Origin: Flavobacteriales bacterium UBA1694
GTDB taxonomy: Bacteria; Bacteroidota; Bacteroidia; Flavobacteriales; Weeksellaceae
Assembly: GCA_002319955.1 (NCBI GenBank)
Contig: DCJS01000014.1
Span: 1-20,788 of the forward strand
Direction of reading: 5' to 3'
DNA: 20,788 nt
In this document: positions 13,778-20,788 of the stretch, in pieces
Layout: each line of letters begins with the position of its first letter
Position numbering within the stretch: the first letter of the stretch is position 1
Program-made: the position numbers and the translations under genes
Notes under the pieces: model-generated
Database searches by the model: none
What the model was told of the DNA's origin: nothing
The model's input: only the letters and a program-made list of their open reading frames with translations

Positions 13778-15946
13778 ATGAGAAAGTCAGTATTTATCGT
13801 CGCTGCATTAGGGTCGATGGGACTCGTTCAAGCACAGAAAGATGGCGCGACATCGACAAAGGAAATACAACAAGTCGAACTCTTTGGTGTGAGTGCGTCT
13901 CAATCCGAAGGGTTAGAAATAATTACAAGGATGCCTTTAAAGACCAGAGACCAGATTCAAAGCATCTCCGTTCTGTCTTCAAAAGTAATTGAGGATCTAG
14001 GAGGTCTTAGTCTAACGGACGTGGTTAAGAATATTCCGGGTGTTACGCAGTTCGCTTCCTATGGTGGAACAAAAGAAAGCATGACTATTCGGGGATACCG
14101 TGGCGTACCTGTTCTAAAGAACGGGGTTCGAATGGATAGTGATTTTAGAACGAGTGCGATGCTTACCGATATGCAAGGCGTCGAGTCCATTCAGGTCATT
14201 AAAGGCTCTGCAGCCATAACTCAGGGAGTGGCAAGCGGTCTTGGCGATGCCGGTGGCGTGATAAATATTGTAACCAAAAGACCTCAGTTCGTAAATAAAG
14301 GTGCGGTTGGGTTTCGTCTTGGCAGTTGGGACCTTTACAGAGGCTTTCTCGATGTTCAGCGTGTTCTAGATCAGGGGAAGAAAGTGGGCGTGCGATTAAA
14401 TGCGTCTTATCAGAATAATAACAGTTTTCGAGATAATGTGCAGGGAGAGCGGGTGTACTTTAATCCCTCAGTAGCTTACCGAATTAGTCCAAACACCGAA
14501 CTTAGTGTGGAGATGGATTATTTCGATTCTAACTTGACACCAGACCGTGGAACGGTGAATCTTGGGCCGGGTAGCGAGAACCACATCTACGAAATGCCAA
14601 AAGGGAATTTTTTAGGTTTTAAGTCGGATAACAGCCATACCAATACGATTAATTTGGCTTCGAATTTAACGCACCGCCTGAGTGACAAACTTAAATTAAG
14701 AGCGGCGTTTTACAAGTCTTCCTATAGCAATGAAATGGTTTCCTCTTCATTAGGAAAAGGATCAAGTGCGACTGGGTATGCGGTTTTAAGTCGATCCCTA
14801 GGGAAAAGTGAGCGAGACGATAACAACCAAACCTTCCAATTTGATTTTATCGGGCAGGATATTTACACCGGAAAAATCAAGCACACATTCCAAACGGGCT
14901 TTGATTGGTCCTCCTCCAATGTGAATACGTATTCTTACGATAGTAAATCGAATGTGGATCAAATTAACGTCTTAGAGAAAATTAACAATGCACTTCCCTC
15001 TGGCGTAAACTTAGATTTTGGTGCGCGGCCGGATGCGCTAAACACGAAAAGTAGCACCTACGGACTAATGGCCCAAGACGTCATTACGATTAACCCTTAT
15101 TTGAAAGCGGTGCTTGGTCTTCGTTACAGTCATTTAAACGGGCTCGATAATGAAACGGTCAAGGATGCATGGAATCCATCTTTAGGTGTAATGGTTTCTC
15201 CAAGAGAAAATATGAATATCTTTGGGTCTTATACCTCCACGACTTCACTTCGTGGGGCAAACAACCCTCTTGACGGCGGCGGCATTGTCGGCTCAGAGCG
15301 TACAGATCAATTCGAGGCTGGATTAAAATCTGATTGGTTCCAAGAGAAACTACGATTCAACGTGACGCTTTTCCATATGAACACCGATAACCTTTCGTAT
15401 AGTATTTTAAATGAGCAAGGACAGTCCACCGGACTCTACGGTCTTGCTGGGCGTCTTGTACGCTCCGGTGTGGATGTAGAGCTTATTGGACGCGTGATGA
15501 CAAACTTACAAGTAATGGCTGGGTATTCCTACCTTGATGCCAAGTATAAAGACTCACCAGCCTACATGGACGATTCGGCACCAATGAACACCCCGAAACA
15601 CACGGCTAACGGCTGGGTGAATTATAAAATCAATGAAGGGAGCCTTCGCGGTCTTGATTTTGGCGTTGGAGCGTACTTTGTTGGGGCTAGAGCGGTGGAT
15701 AATTATACCAAGAAGACCATCAGTTCTACGCATGTCAACTCAGTCGAGCCCGGTGTTAAGCCGTTTGAGCTGAACCACTATACGACACTTGAGGCGCAGG
15801 TGGGTTACCAATTGGGTAATTTAGGACTCCGAGTCTTTTTAAACAATCTAACGGATGTCGTGAACTACAGCTCTTATTACCGCGGGGGATACTTGGATCA
15901 GATTCAACCCAGAAATGCCTCGATGCAACTAACGTATAAATTCTAA
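13778..15946 (+). CDS. TonB-dependent siderophore receptor
   Basis: The 722-residue outer-membrane receptor should import a ferric siderophore using TonB energy. It starts with a Sec signal peptide, MRKSVFIVAALGSMGLVQA, cut before Gln. A possible TonB box lies near EIQQVELFGV. The plug domain is clear: SLTDVVKNIPGVTQFASYGG, MTIRGYRGVPVLKNGVRMD, MQGVESIQVIKGSAAITQG and GGVINIVTKRPQF, which is the pattern of FhuA/FpvA-like siderophore receptors. The rest is the 22-strand barrel, ending in Phe (MQLTYKF). It has no N-terminal signalling (STN) domain and no SusC-type carboxypeptidase-like domain, and no sigma/anti-sigma pair is next to it. The following lipoprotein gene starts 20 nt downstream. 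The ligand cannot be told from sequence; hydroxamate types are common for this group. Confidence 0.93.
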   Translation: MRKSVFIVAALGSMGLVQAQKDGATSTKEIQQVELFGVSASQSEGLEIITRMPLKTRDQIQSISVLSSKVIEDLGGLSLTDVVKNIPGVTQFASYGGTKESMTIRGYRGVPVLKNGVRMDSDFRTSAMLTDMQGVESIQVIKGSAAITQGVASGLGDAGGVINIVTKRPQFVNKGAVGFRLGSWDLYRGFLDVQRVLDQGKKVGVRLNASYQNNNSFRDNVQGERVYFNPSVAYRISPNTELSVEMDYFDSNLTPDRGTVNLGPGSENHIYEMPKGNFLGFKSDNSHTNTINLASNLTHRLSDKLKLRAAFYKSSYSNEMVSSSLGKGSSATGYAVLSRSLGKSERDDNNQTFQFDFIGQDIYTGKIKHTFQTGFDWSSSNVNTYSYDSKSNVDQINVLEKINNALPSGVNLDFGARPDALNTKSSTYGLMAQDVITINPYLKAVLGLRYSHLNGLDNETVKDAWNPSLGVMVSPRENMNIFGSYTSTTSLRGANNPLDGGGIVGSERTDQFEAGLKSDWFQEKLRFNVTLFHMNTDNLSYSILNEQGQSTGLYGLAGRLVRSGVDVELIGRVMTNLQVMAGYSYLDAKYKDSPAYMDDSAPMNTPKHTANGWVNYKINEGSLRGLDFGVGAYFVGARAVDNYTKKTISSTHVNSVEPGVKPFELNHYTTLEAQVGYQLGNLGLRVFLNNLTDVVNYSSYYRGGYLDQIQPRNASMQLTYKF

Positions 15947-15966
15947 CCTTATAAAAACTGAAAAAA

Positions 15967-16575
15967 ATGAAAGTATTTAAAACAATCGTAACCTTTTCTC
16001 TGGTAATGTTGCTAATGGCATGTTCTGAAGGGAATAAGAAAAGAGGAGCTGATTATGCCATCATTCAAAAGGAACTAAATTTACAGGGAGAAGCCTCTGA
16101 GGCATTTAAAGCCATCACGGACAAATACGACGAGTCGCGTAAGAGTTTTCGAGCTACTTTAGGGGAGCATCCAGACCGCGTGACTTTATTTTCAAAATAT
16201 GAAGAATTGCAAGAGCAGCAAGATGCTGAAGTTGCAGCGATTCTTACTCCGGAGCAAATGGCCCAGTACAGCACTTTTGTCGCTAAAAACACACGCAAAA
16301 GACCCCGTTACGATCAGGCTTTGCTTGACTCTATTCAGACAGGAGCTAGCTTAGATGAGTCTCAGATGCAAGTCGTGAATGCTGCGAACAATGCATTTGA
16401 AAAATCCTTCTCTGATGCGCACGATCTCTACCATGGTAATACAGAGCTGGCGGCAGAATATTGGACTAAATTTGATGCGCAGCGAAGAGCAGCGATTGAG
16501 TCTACATTAAGTCCTGAGCAAAAGGCGGCCTATAACAATATTGTAAAAGACCTTTCATTTAAGGGACGCGAATAA
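15967..16575 (+). CDS. Periplasm-facing lipoprotein with two LTxxQ/Spy-like repeats
   Basis: The 202-residue protein has a type II signal peptide with lipobox LMAC (Cys19). The mature part is charged, helical and apparently duplicated. Repeat 1 (about 32-107) ends AAILTPEQMAQYSTFV and repeat 2 (about 122-194) ends ESTLSPEQKAAYNNIV. Each has a long helix rich in Glu, Gln and Arg before an L[TS]PEQ motif. LTPEQ is the hallmark of the CpxP/Spy/ZraP family of helical periplasmic chaperones and metal sensors, so it is probably related to that family. It lies 20 nt after the receptor and before a PepSY-TM gene. A role in siderophore or iron handling is inferred from this position only. Confidence 0.78.
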   Translation: MKVFKTIVTFSLVMLLMACSEGNKKRGADYAIIQKELNLQGEASEAFKAITDKYDESRKSFRATLGEHPDRVTLFSKYEELQEQQDAEVAAILTPEQMAQYSTFVAKNTRKRPRYDQALLDSIQTGASLDESQMQVVNAANNAFEKSFSDAHDLYHGNTELAAEYWTKFDAQRRAAIESTLSPEQKAAYNNIVKDLSFKGRE

Positions 16576-16620
16576 GACCTAGGTTATTTTTTCCTTGTTT
16601 CCTATTTAATTAATTTAATA

Positions 16621-16652
16621 AAAGTTGAGTCTTCTTCTAGACTCAGCTTTTT
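16621..16652 (+). terminator. Intrinsic terminator or attenuator just before the PepSY gene
   Basis: TTGAGTCT pairs with AGACTCAG around TCTTCT, extended by GC and AT pairs to a stem of about 12 bp (16621-16632 with 16639-16650), and is followed by TTTTT. It lies 46 nt after the lipoprotein stop and only 14 nt before the next ATG. It could end the receptor-lipoprotein mRNA or reduce expression of the PepSY gene. Confidence 0.7.
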
Positions 16653-16665
16653 ATCGATCTATGCC

Positions 16666-17862
16666 ATGAGTCGTTTTATAAAGAGTTTATTTCGCAAGCG
16701 CCGAAAGAATGAGAGTTTAATAAAGTATCTGATGTTCCTCAGCCATTTATGGGTAGGGCTACTCAGTGGGCTTGTGATTATGGTCTTATGTATTTCAGGA
16801 TGTCTCTACTCTTTTAAGACGCAAATCATTGAGCAGTACAATTCAGAGAGAGTATTCGTCCAATCGGGAAACCAAGAGGCTGTTAGTCCAAAAGCTCTCG
16901 AAGCTCACTTAGAAGCATCTGGCAAAAAACTTAATAGTATAGCCATTCCAAGAGAGCCAGAGCGCGCTTGGAGCCTTTCGTATTTTGATGCGAATGGGGC
17001 AATGAAAAGTACCTATTTCAATCCCTACACATTGCAAGAACTTGGCACGAGCGATCAAGGCCTGGACGCGTTCTTTAGTGTGGTACTCGATTTTCACCGA
17101 ACTTTGCTTTTAGGCGACGTTGGGCGCCAGATTTTAGGGGCAGGCGTGCTGATGTTTCTTTTTTTAATGCTCAGCGGTCTAATTCTATGGTTTCCTAAAA
17201 AACTAAAATACCTAAAGCAGGCGCTAACGCTCAAGGTTCGAGCCAAATTTCAACGAGTAAATTACGACTTCCATAAGGTTATAGGCTTTTACTCGATGCT
17301 ACTTCTGGCATTTATTTCTATCACCGGAATATACGTGACTTATCCTTGGGTAAAAAGTGGAATTATCGTTGCATTAGGCGGAGATTCTTTGAGTAATATT
17401 AATGCCCAGGATACAGGTGATGGGGACTTCGCAACTCTAATGCAAGACATGTTAAAGCGACAAAGTGAGAAAACAGATCTGTCGCAGCAAAAGCAGGCAA
17501 AGCTATTCGAGATCGTCAATCAAGTGGAGAAGGCGTTCCCCTCCAAAGCCAGCTTATTTATCGAGTATCCAAATTCAGAGAACCCACGCTTTATGGTAAA
17601 AAGACGTCATAACGAGAATAGCCTACACTTTAGTGTAGAAGATGAACTAAGCTTTGATCGTAGTGGGACCCTTCAAACGAAAGAGGTGTTTTCAGAAAAG
17701 CCTCTAAATAAACAGTTTTCAGCATTGGCCAAACCGTTGCATACCGGGGAAATTATAGGACTCTCAAGTATCATTGTCTATTTTATTGTTACTTTAATTG
17801 GAGCGCTTCTCCCCTTAACAGGATTTTTGATTTGGTGGAATCGCGCCCGCAAGTTAAAATAG
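16666..17862 (+). CDS. PepSY-TM inner-membrane protein, probable siderophore/iron reductase
   Basis: The 398-residue protein has four predicted membrane helices (about 27-50, 155-176, 206-228 and 364-390) with two periplasmic segments between them, the PepSY_TM layout. Histidines sit at or near helix ends: His27 (LSHLWVGL), His144 (DFHRTLLLGDVG), His203 (DFHKVIGFYS) and His359 (KPLHTGEIIGL). Such His residues bind haem in characterised relatives such as FoxB, an inner-membrane protein linked to ferric-siderophore reduction. Reduction of ferric siderophore delivered by the upstream receptor is the likely role. The ATG at 16666 follows a terminator-like hairpin by 14 nt, so expression may be attenuated or depend on a promoter not recognised here. 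Confidence 0.88.
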   Translation: MSRFIKSLFRKRRKNESLIKYLMFLSHLWVGLLSGLVIMVLCISGCLYSFKTQIIEQYNSERVFVQSGNQEAVSPKALEAHLEASGKKLNSIAIPREPERAWSLSYFDANGAMKSTYFNPYTLQELGTSDQGLDAFFSVVLDFHRTLLLGDVGRQILGAGVLMFLFLMLSGLILWFPKKLKYLKQALTLKVRAKFQRVNYDFHKVIGFYSMLLLAFISITGIYVTYPWVKSGIIVALGGDSLSNINAQDTGDGDFATLMQDMLKRQSEKTDLSQQKQAKLFEIVNQVEKAFPSKASLFIEYPNSENPRFMVKRRHNENSLHFSVEDELSFDRSGTLQTKEVFSEKPLNKQFSALAKPLHTGEIIGLSSIIVYFIVTLIGALLPLTGFLIWWNRARKLK

Positions 17863-17881
17863 AGCTAAGGCCTTGAAATGC

Positions 17882-17912
17882 AATTCGCTTCACTGCAATA
17901 AACGCGAATTTT
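17882..17912 (+). terminator. Weak terminator candidate after the PepSY gene
   Basis: AATTCGC (17882-17888) and GCGAATT (17904-17910) can pair around a 15-nt loop and are followed by a few T. The long loop and short T-run make this uncertain. Confidence 0.35.
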
Positions 17913-17947
17913 CAAAATCAAACCCCTTTCTTCGTCTTTTTCTGAAA

Positions 17948-17982
17948 ATTATTTTAACTCACTGTTTGTCAGTTAAAATAAT
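17948..17982. promoter_or_regulatory. Long inverted repeat embracing the -33 element of the rplC promoter
   Basis: ATTATTTTAACT (17948-17959) and AGTTAAAATAAT (17971-17982) are perfect 12-bp arms with an 11-nt spacer. The spacer contains TTTG at 17965-17968, the -33 element of the promoter below. A dyad placed on the -33 box upstream of the transcription start is best read as a protein-binding operator rather than an RNA hairpin. Confidence 0.55.
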
Positions 17983-17995
17983 ATCCTTAAATTTG
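17965..17995 (+). promoter_or_regulatory. Promoter of the rplC ribosomal operon
   Basis: TTTG (17965-17968), 19 nt, then TAAATTTG (17988-17995) is an exact consensus match. Transcription should start near 18001, giving a leader of about 90 nt before rplC. The sequence GCACACT...AGTGTGC (17995-18001 with 18016-18022) spans the start site. Confidence 0.8.
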
Positions 17996-18092
17996 CACAC
18001 TCATTTTAGGGGAGAAGTGTGCCTAATTGATTCATAGAAATCACTTGCGATCCAAAATGAAAACAGTGTAAACGATAACTATATATTAAATA

Positions 18093-18716
18093 ATGTCAGG
18101 TATTATTGGAAAAAAAATCGGGATGACTTCCCTATTTGACGAGAACGGAAAGAATATTCCGTGTACCGTTATTCAGGCAGGTCCATGCTCGGTTTTACAG
18201 GTCAGAACCGTAGAGACTGATGGCTATAGCGCCGTGCAGTTAGGTTTCGATGACAAGAGTGAAAAGAACGTTGGAAAAGCGTTAGCCGGCCACTTTAAAA
18301 AGGCTGGTTCAACTCCAAAAGCTAAATTAGTAGAATTCGTCAACGGATCTACTGAATTAAGCATCGGAGACGAAGTGAATGTTAAACTTTTTGGACAAGG
18401 AGAGTACGTGGATGTAACCGGTACCTCTAAAGGTAAAGGATTCCAAGGGGTAGTAAAAAGACACAACTTTAGAGGTGTTATGCAAGCGACCCACGGTCAG
18501 CATAACCGTCTAAGAGCACCAGGGTCTATTGGAGCGGGTTCTGACCCTTCTAGAGTATTCAAGGGCATGAGAATGGCCGGAAGAATGGGAGGTAAGCAAG
18601 TAACGGTTCAAAACCTTCAAGTGTTAAGAGTGGATGAAGAACAAAATCTTTTAGTAGTAAAAGGGGCTGTTCCAGGGGCTAAAAATTCATATGTAATTGT
18701 AAGAAGATGGAACTAG
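18093..18716 (+). CDS. rplC: 50S ribosomal protein L3
   Basis: The 207-residue protein begins MSGIIGKKIGMTSLFDENGK and holds the conserved loop FQGVVKRHNFRGVMQATHGQ with IGAGSDPSRVFKGMRMAGRMGG, which approaches the peptidyl-transferase centre. It is the first gene of the S10-type operon here, with its own strong promoter and a leader of about 90 nt. Its stop overlaps the start of rplD by 10 nt. Confidence 0.98.
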   Translation: MSGIIGKKIGMTSLFDENGKNIPCTVIQAGPCSVLQVRTVETDGYSAVQLGFDDKSEKNVGKALAGHFKKAGSTPKAKLVEFVNGSTELSIGDEVNVKLFGQGEYVDVTGTSKGKGFQGVVKRHNFRGVMQATHGQHNRLRAPGSIGAGSDPSRVFKGMRMAGRMGGKQVTVQNLQVLRVDEEQNLLVVKGAVPGAKNSYVIVRRWN

Positions 18717-19336
18717 TAGTATTAAATAATTCAGGGCAAGACACCGGAAGAAAAGTTACGCTGGACGAATCTGTTTTCGGAATCGAGCCTAACAACCATG
18801 CGGTTTACTTAGAAGTTAAGCAGTACTTAGCTGCCCAGAGACAAGGAACTCACAAGTCAAAAGAAAGAAGCGAGATTTCTGGTTCTACCAGAAAACTTAA
18901 GAAACAAAAAGGATCTGGATCTGCTCGTTACGGGGATATCAAATCTCCGATCTTCAGAGGTGGAGGTCGTATTTTTGGTCCAAAACCAAGAGACTACAGA
19001 TTCAAATTGAATAAAGCGCTTAAGAGACTTGCTAAAAAATCTGTTCTTTCACAAAAACTGAAAGACAATAGCATTAAAGTCCTAGAAGATCTGAACATAG
19101 AAACGCCTAGAACCAAAGATTTCATCAGCCTATTAAATGCTCTTGAATTGACTGGTAAGAAGTCTCTATTCATTCTTCCTGAAGCGAATAAGAATGTGTA
19201 TTTATCTTCAAGAAACTTACCAAAAACAAGAGTGCTAAACTATACTGAAATTAGTTCTTACGATCTTGTTAATGCAGGTGAGATTGTTTTCTTAGAAGGT
19301 GCGATCGAAAAATTCCAGGAAAACTTAAAGAAATAA
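18707..19336 (+). CDS. rplD: 50S ribosomal protein L4
   Basis: The 209-residue protein contains the tunnel-lining extended loop (RKLKKQKGSGSARYGDIKSP, FRGGGRIFGPKPRDY) typical of bacterial L4. In E. coli L4 represses its own operon through the S10 leader. Here the operon begins at rplC, so any such control would have to act on the different leader at 18001-18092. Start by 10-nt overlap with rplC. Confidence 0.97.
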   Translation: MELVVLNNSGQDTGRKVTLDESVFGIEPNNHAVYLEVKQYLAAQRQGTHKSKERSEISGSTRKLKKQKGSGSARYGDIKSPIFRGGGRIFGPKPRDYRFKLNKALKRLAKKSVLSQKLKDNSIKVLEDLNIETPRTKDFISLLNALELTGKKSLFILPEANKNVYLSSRNLPKTRVLNYTEISSYDLVNAGEIVFLEGAIEKFQENLKK

Positions 19337-19339
19337 ATC

Positions 19340-19627
19340 ATGTCAGTTATAATCAAACCAGTTATTTCAGAGAAAGCCAACTACCTAACCGAATTAAGAG
19401 GGGCTTATTCTTTCCTAGTAGACACTAGGGCGAATAAAATCCAAATTAAAGGGGCTGTAGAACAAGCTTACGGCGTGAAAGTAGCGGACGTTAGAACCAT
19501 GATTTATGCGCCTAAGGTTTCGTCGAAACACACTAAAAAAGGTCTTCAAGTAGGAAAGACTAACAAATTGAAAAAAGCGGTAATCACTCTTCAAGAAGGG
19601 GAAGTACTTGACATTTTTTCAGTATAA
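19340..19627 (+). CDS. rplW: 50S ribosomal protein L23
   Basis: The 95-residue protein has IKPVISEKANYLTELRGAYSF and VDTRANKIQIKGAVEQAYGVKV, typical of L23 at the exit of the peptide tunnel, where trigger factor and SRP dock. It lies 3 nt after rplD. Confidence 0.97.
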   Translation: MSVIIKPVISEKANYLTELRGAYSFLVDTRANKIQIKGAVEQAYGVKVADVRTMIYAPKVSSKHTKKGLQVGKTNKLKKAVITLQEGEVLDIFSV

Positions 19628-19655
19628 ATAAGTATTAATAGTATAAATAATAGTA

Positions 19656-20477
19656 ATGTCTGTTAGAAAATTAAAACCTATCACCCCGGGACAGAGATTC
19701 AGAGTTGTGAACAACTTTGAGGAAATTACTACCAACAAACCAGAGAAGTCTCTAACTGTTGGTATTAGTAAGTCAGGCGGACGTAACCAAACTGGTAAAA
19801 TGACCATGCGTTACACCGGAGGTGGACACAAAAAGAAATACAGAATTATCGACTTCAAAAGAAATAAATTTGATATTGAAGCCACGGTACTTTCTGTAGA
19901 ATACGATCCAAACAGAACTGCTTTTATCGCACTTCTAGAATACGCAGATGGAGAGAAGAGATACATCATCGCTCCAGCAGGTATCAAAGTAGATCAAAAA
20001 GTAGTGTCTTCAGAATCAGCTGAACCGAACGTAGGAAATGCAATGAAATTAAAGAATATTCCTTTAGGAACGACTATTTCATGCGTAGAACTTAGACCAG
20101 GTCAAGGCGCAAGTCTTGCGAGATCCGCAGGATCTTCAGCTCAATTAACGTCAAGAGACGGAAAATACGCGATCGTAAAGCTTCCTTCAGGAGAATCTAG
20201 AATGATCCTTACGGAATGTCTTGCAATGATTGGTTCTGTATCCAACCACGACCACATGCTAACCGTTTCCGGTAAAGCAGGTAGAAGTAGATGGCTTGGT
20301 AGAAGACCAAGAACTAGAGCTGTAGCAATGAACCCAGTCGATCACCCAATGGGTGGTGGTGAAGGTCGTTCTTCTGGAGGTCACCCAAGATCTAGAAACG
20401 GAATGCCGGCTAAAGGGTACAAAACCAGAAAGAAAAACAAAGTTTCTAACCGTTACATCGTATCTAAAAGAAAATAA
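19656..20477 (+). CDS. rplB: 50S ribosomal protein L2
   Basis: The 273-residue protein has the universal C-terminal motif AMNPVDHPMGGGEGRSSGGH with the His near the peptidyl-transferase centre, and GGGHKKKYRIIDFKR in the N-terminal half. Normal length. It is separated from rplW by 28 nt and from rpsS by 2 nt. Confidence 0.98.
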   Translation: MSVRKLKPITPGQRFRVVNNFEEITTNKPEKSLTVGISKSGGRNQTGKMTMRYTGGGHKKKYRIIDFKRNKFDIEATVLSVEYDPNRTAFIALLEYADGEKRYIIAPAGIKVDQKVVSSESAEPNVGNAMKLKNIPLGTTISCVELRPGQGASLARSAGSSAQLTSRDGKYAIVKLPSGESRMILTECLAMIGSVSNHDHMLTVSGKAGRSRWLGRRPRTRAVAMNPVDHPMGGGEGRSSGGHPRSRNGMPAKGYKTRKKNKVSNRYIVSKRK

Positions 20478-20479
20478 TT

Positions 20480-20758
20480 ATGGCAAGATCACTTAAAAAA
20501 GGACCATTCATTCATCATACTTTAGATAAGAAGGTTCAGGCAGTTAATGAGTCTGGTAAGAAGACAGTAATCAAGACGTGGTCTAGAGCATCAATGATCT
20601 CTCCAGACTTCGTAGGACACACCATCGCCGTTCACAATGGAAAATCGTTTATTCCAGTTTACGTGACCGAAAACATGGTTGGTCATAAGTTAGGCGAATT
20701 TTCTCCGACAAGATCTTTTAGAGGTCACGGTGGTAACAAAAATAAAGGAAGCAGATAA
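20480..20758 (+). CDS. rpsS: 30S ribosomal protein S19
   Basis: The 92-residue protein starts MARSLKKGPFIHHTLDKKV and contains WSRASMISPDFVGHTIAVHNG and GHKLGEFSPTRSFRGH, which identify S19 of the 30S head. It is 2 nt from rplB on both counts of spacing upstream and downstream to the rplV start. Confidence 0.98.
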   Translation: MARSLKKGPFIHHTLDKKVQAVNESGKKTVIKTWSRASMISPDFVGHTIAVHNGKSFIPVYVTENMVGHKLGEFSPTRSFRGHGGNKNKGSR

Positions 20759-20760
20759 TC

Positions 20761-20788
20761 ATGGGATCAAGAAAACAAGATAGCGCAA
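20761..20788 (+). CDS. rplV: 50S ribosomal protein L22, first nine codons only
   Basis: The window ends after MGSRKQDSA. This N-terminus and the position directly after rpsS fit rplV of Bacteroidota, which commonly begins MGSRK. The rest is outside the window. Confidence 0.85.

Noticed and set aside
13610..18092. Mobile element carrying the iron locus
   Set aside because: No integrase, transposase, tRNA or matching terminal repeats at the edges. The flanking dyads differ in sequence and coincide with promoter regions.
18001..18092. Structured ribosomal leader (riboswitch-like) before rplC
   Set aside because: I find no strong stem fully inside the predicted transcript. The GCACACT/AGTGTGC pairing includes bases upstream of the likely start.
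1..20788. tRNA, rRNA or CRISPR elements
   Set aside because: No cloverleaf with a TTCRA-type arm, no rRNA segment and no regularly spaced repeat array was found by eye.

Overview
The window looks like a chromosomal segment from a Bacteroidota member of class Flavobacteriia, possibly the Chryseobacterium/Weeksellaceae lineage; the family assignment is inference. The evidence is the moderately AT-rich composition, many promoters of the Bacteroidetes sigma-A type (TTTG, about 19-21 nt, TANNTTTG), start codons without clear Shine-Dalgarno sequences, many short Cys-acylated lipoproteins, and the rpsL-rpsG-fusA-rpsJ and rplC-rplD-rplW-rplB-rpsS-rplV gene orders. No tRNA, rRNA, CRISPR array, transposase or phage gene was seen.

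Left part (1-5300): the N-terminus of a minus-strand HtrA/DegP-type protease is divergent from a plus-strand operon. That operon encodes a U32-family protein (TrhP/UbiU type, probably RNA modification), a small [4Fe-4S] ferredoxin and 5-formyltetrahydrofolate cyclo-ligase. Converging on it, with a 49-bp tail overlap, is a two-gene minus-strand unit: a ToxR-like membrane protein with a predicted N-terminal DNA-binding domain, and an unknown lipoprotein. A perfect 19-bp palindrome lies just upstream of the likely start of the membrane regulator. Divergent from it are two tandem Ala-rich helical-repeat lipoproteins, closed by a bidirectional terminator.

Middle (5300-9950, all minus strand): rmuC and a SpoU/TrmH-type RNA methyltransferase overlap by 11 nt, as do pncB and a YCII-domain lipoprotein. 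dps is a separate transcription unit with its own promoter and terminator.

Right part (9950-20788, all plus strand): the str operon (rpsL-rpsG-fusA-rpsJ) ends in a strong terminator. A roughly 4.2-kb iron-acquisition locus follows: a TonB-dependent siderophore receptor, an LTxxQ/Spy-like lipoprotein made of two repeats, and a PepSY-TM inner-membrane protein of the siderophore-reductase type. The S10-type operon then starts at rplC and runs off the window inside rplV. The iron locus therefore sits between two ribosomal operons that are often contiguous in related genomes. Each edge carries a long inverted repeat with an 11-nt spacer, and the right-hand one is centred near the -33 element of the rplC promoter.

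The most interesting items are the one-component membrane regulator with its palindrome and lipoprotein partner, the iron locus between ribosomal operons with its flanking dyads, the tandem helical-repeat lipoproteins, and the rmuC promoter placed so that its mRNA should be leaderless. All promoter, operator and terminator calls were made by eye and none is experimental.
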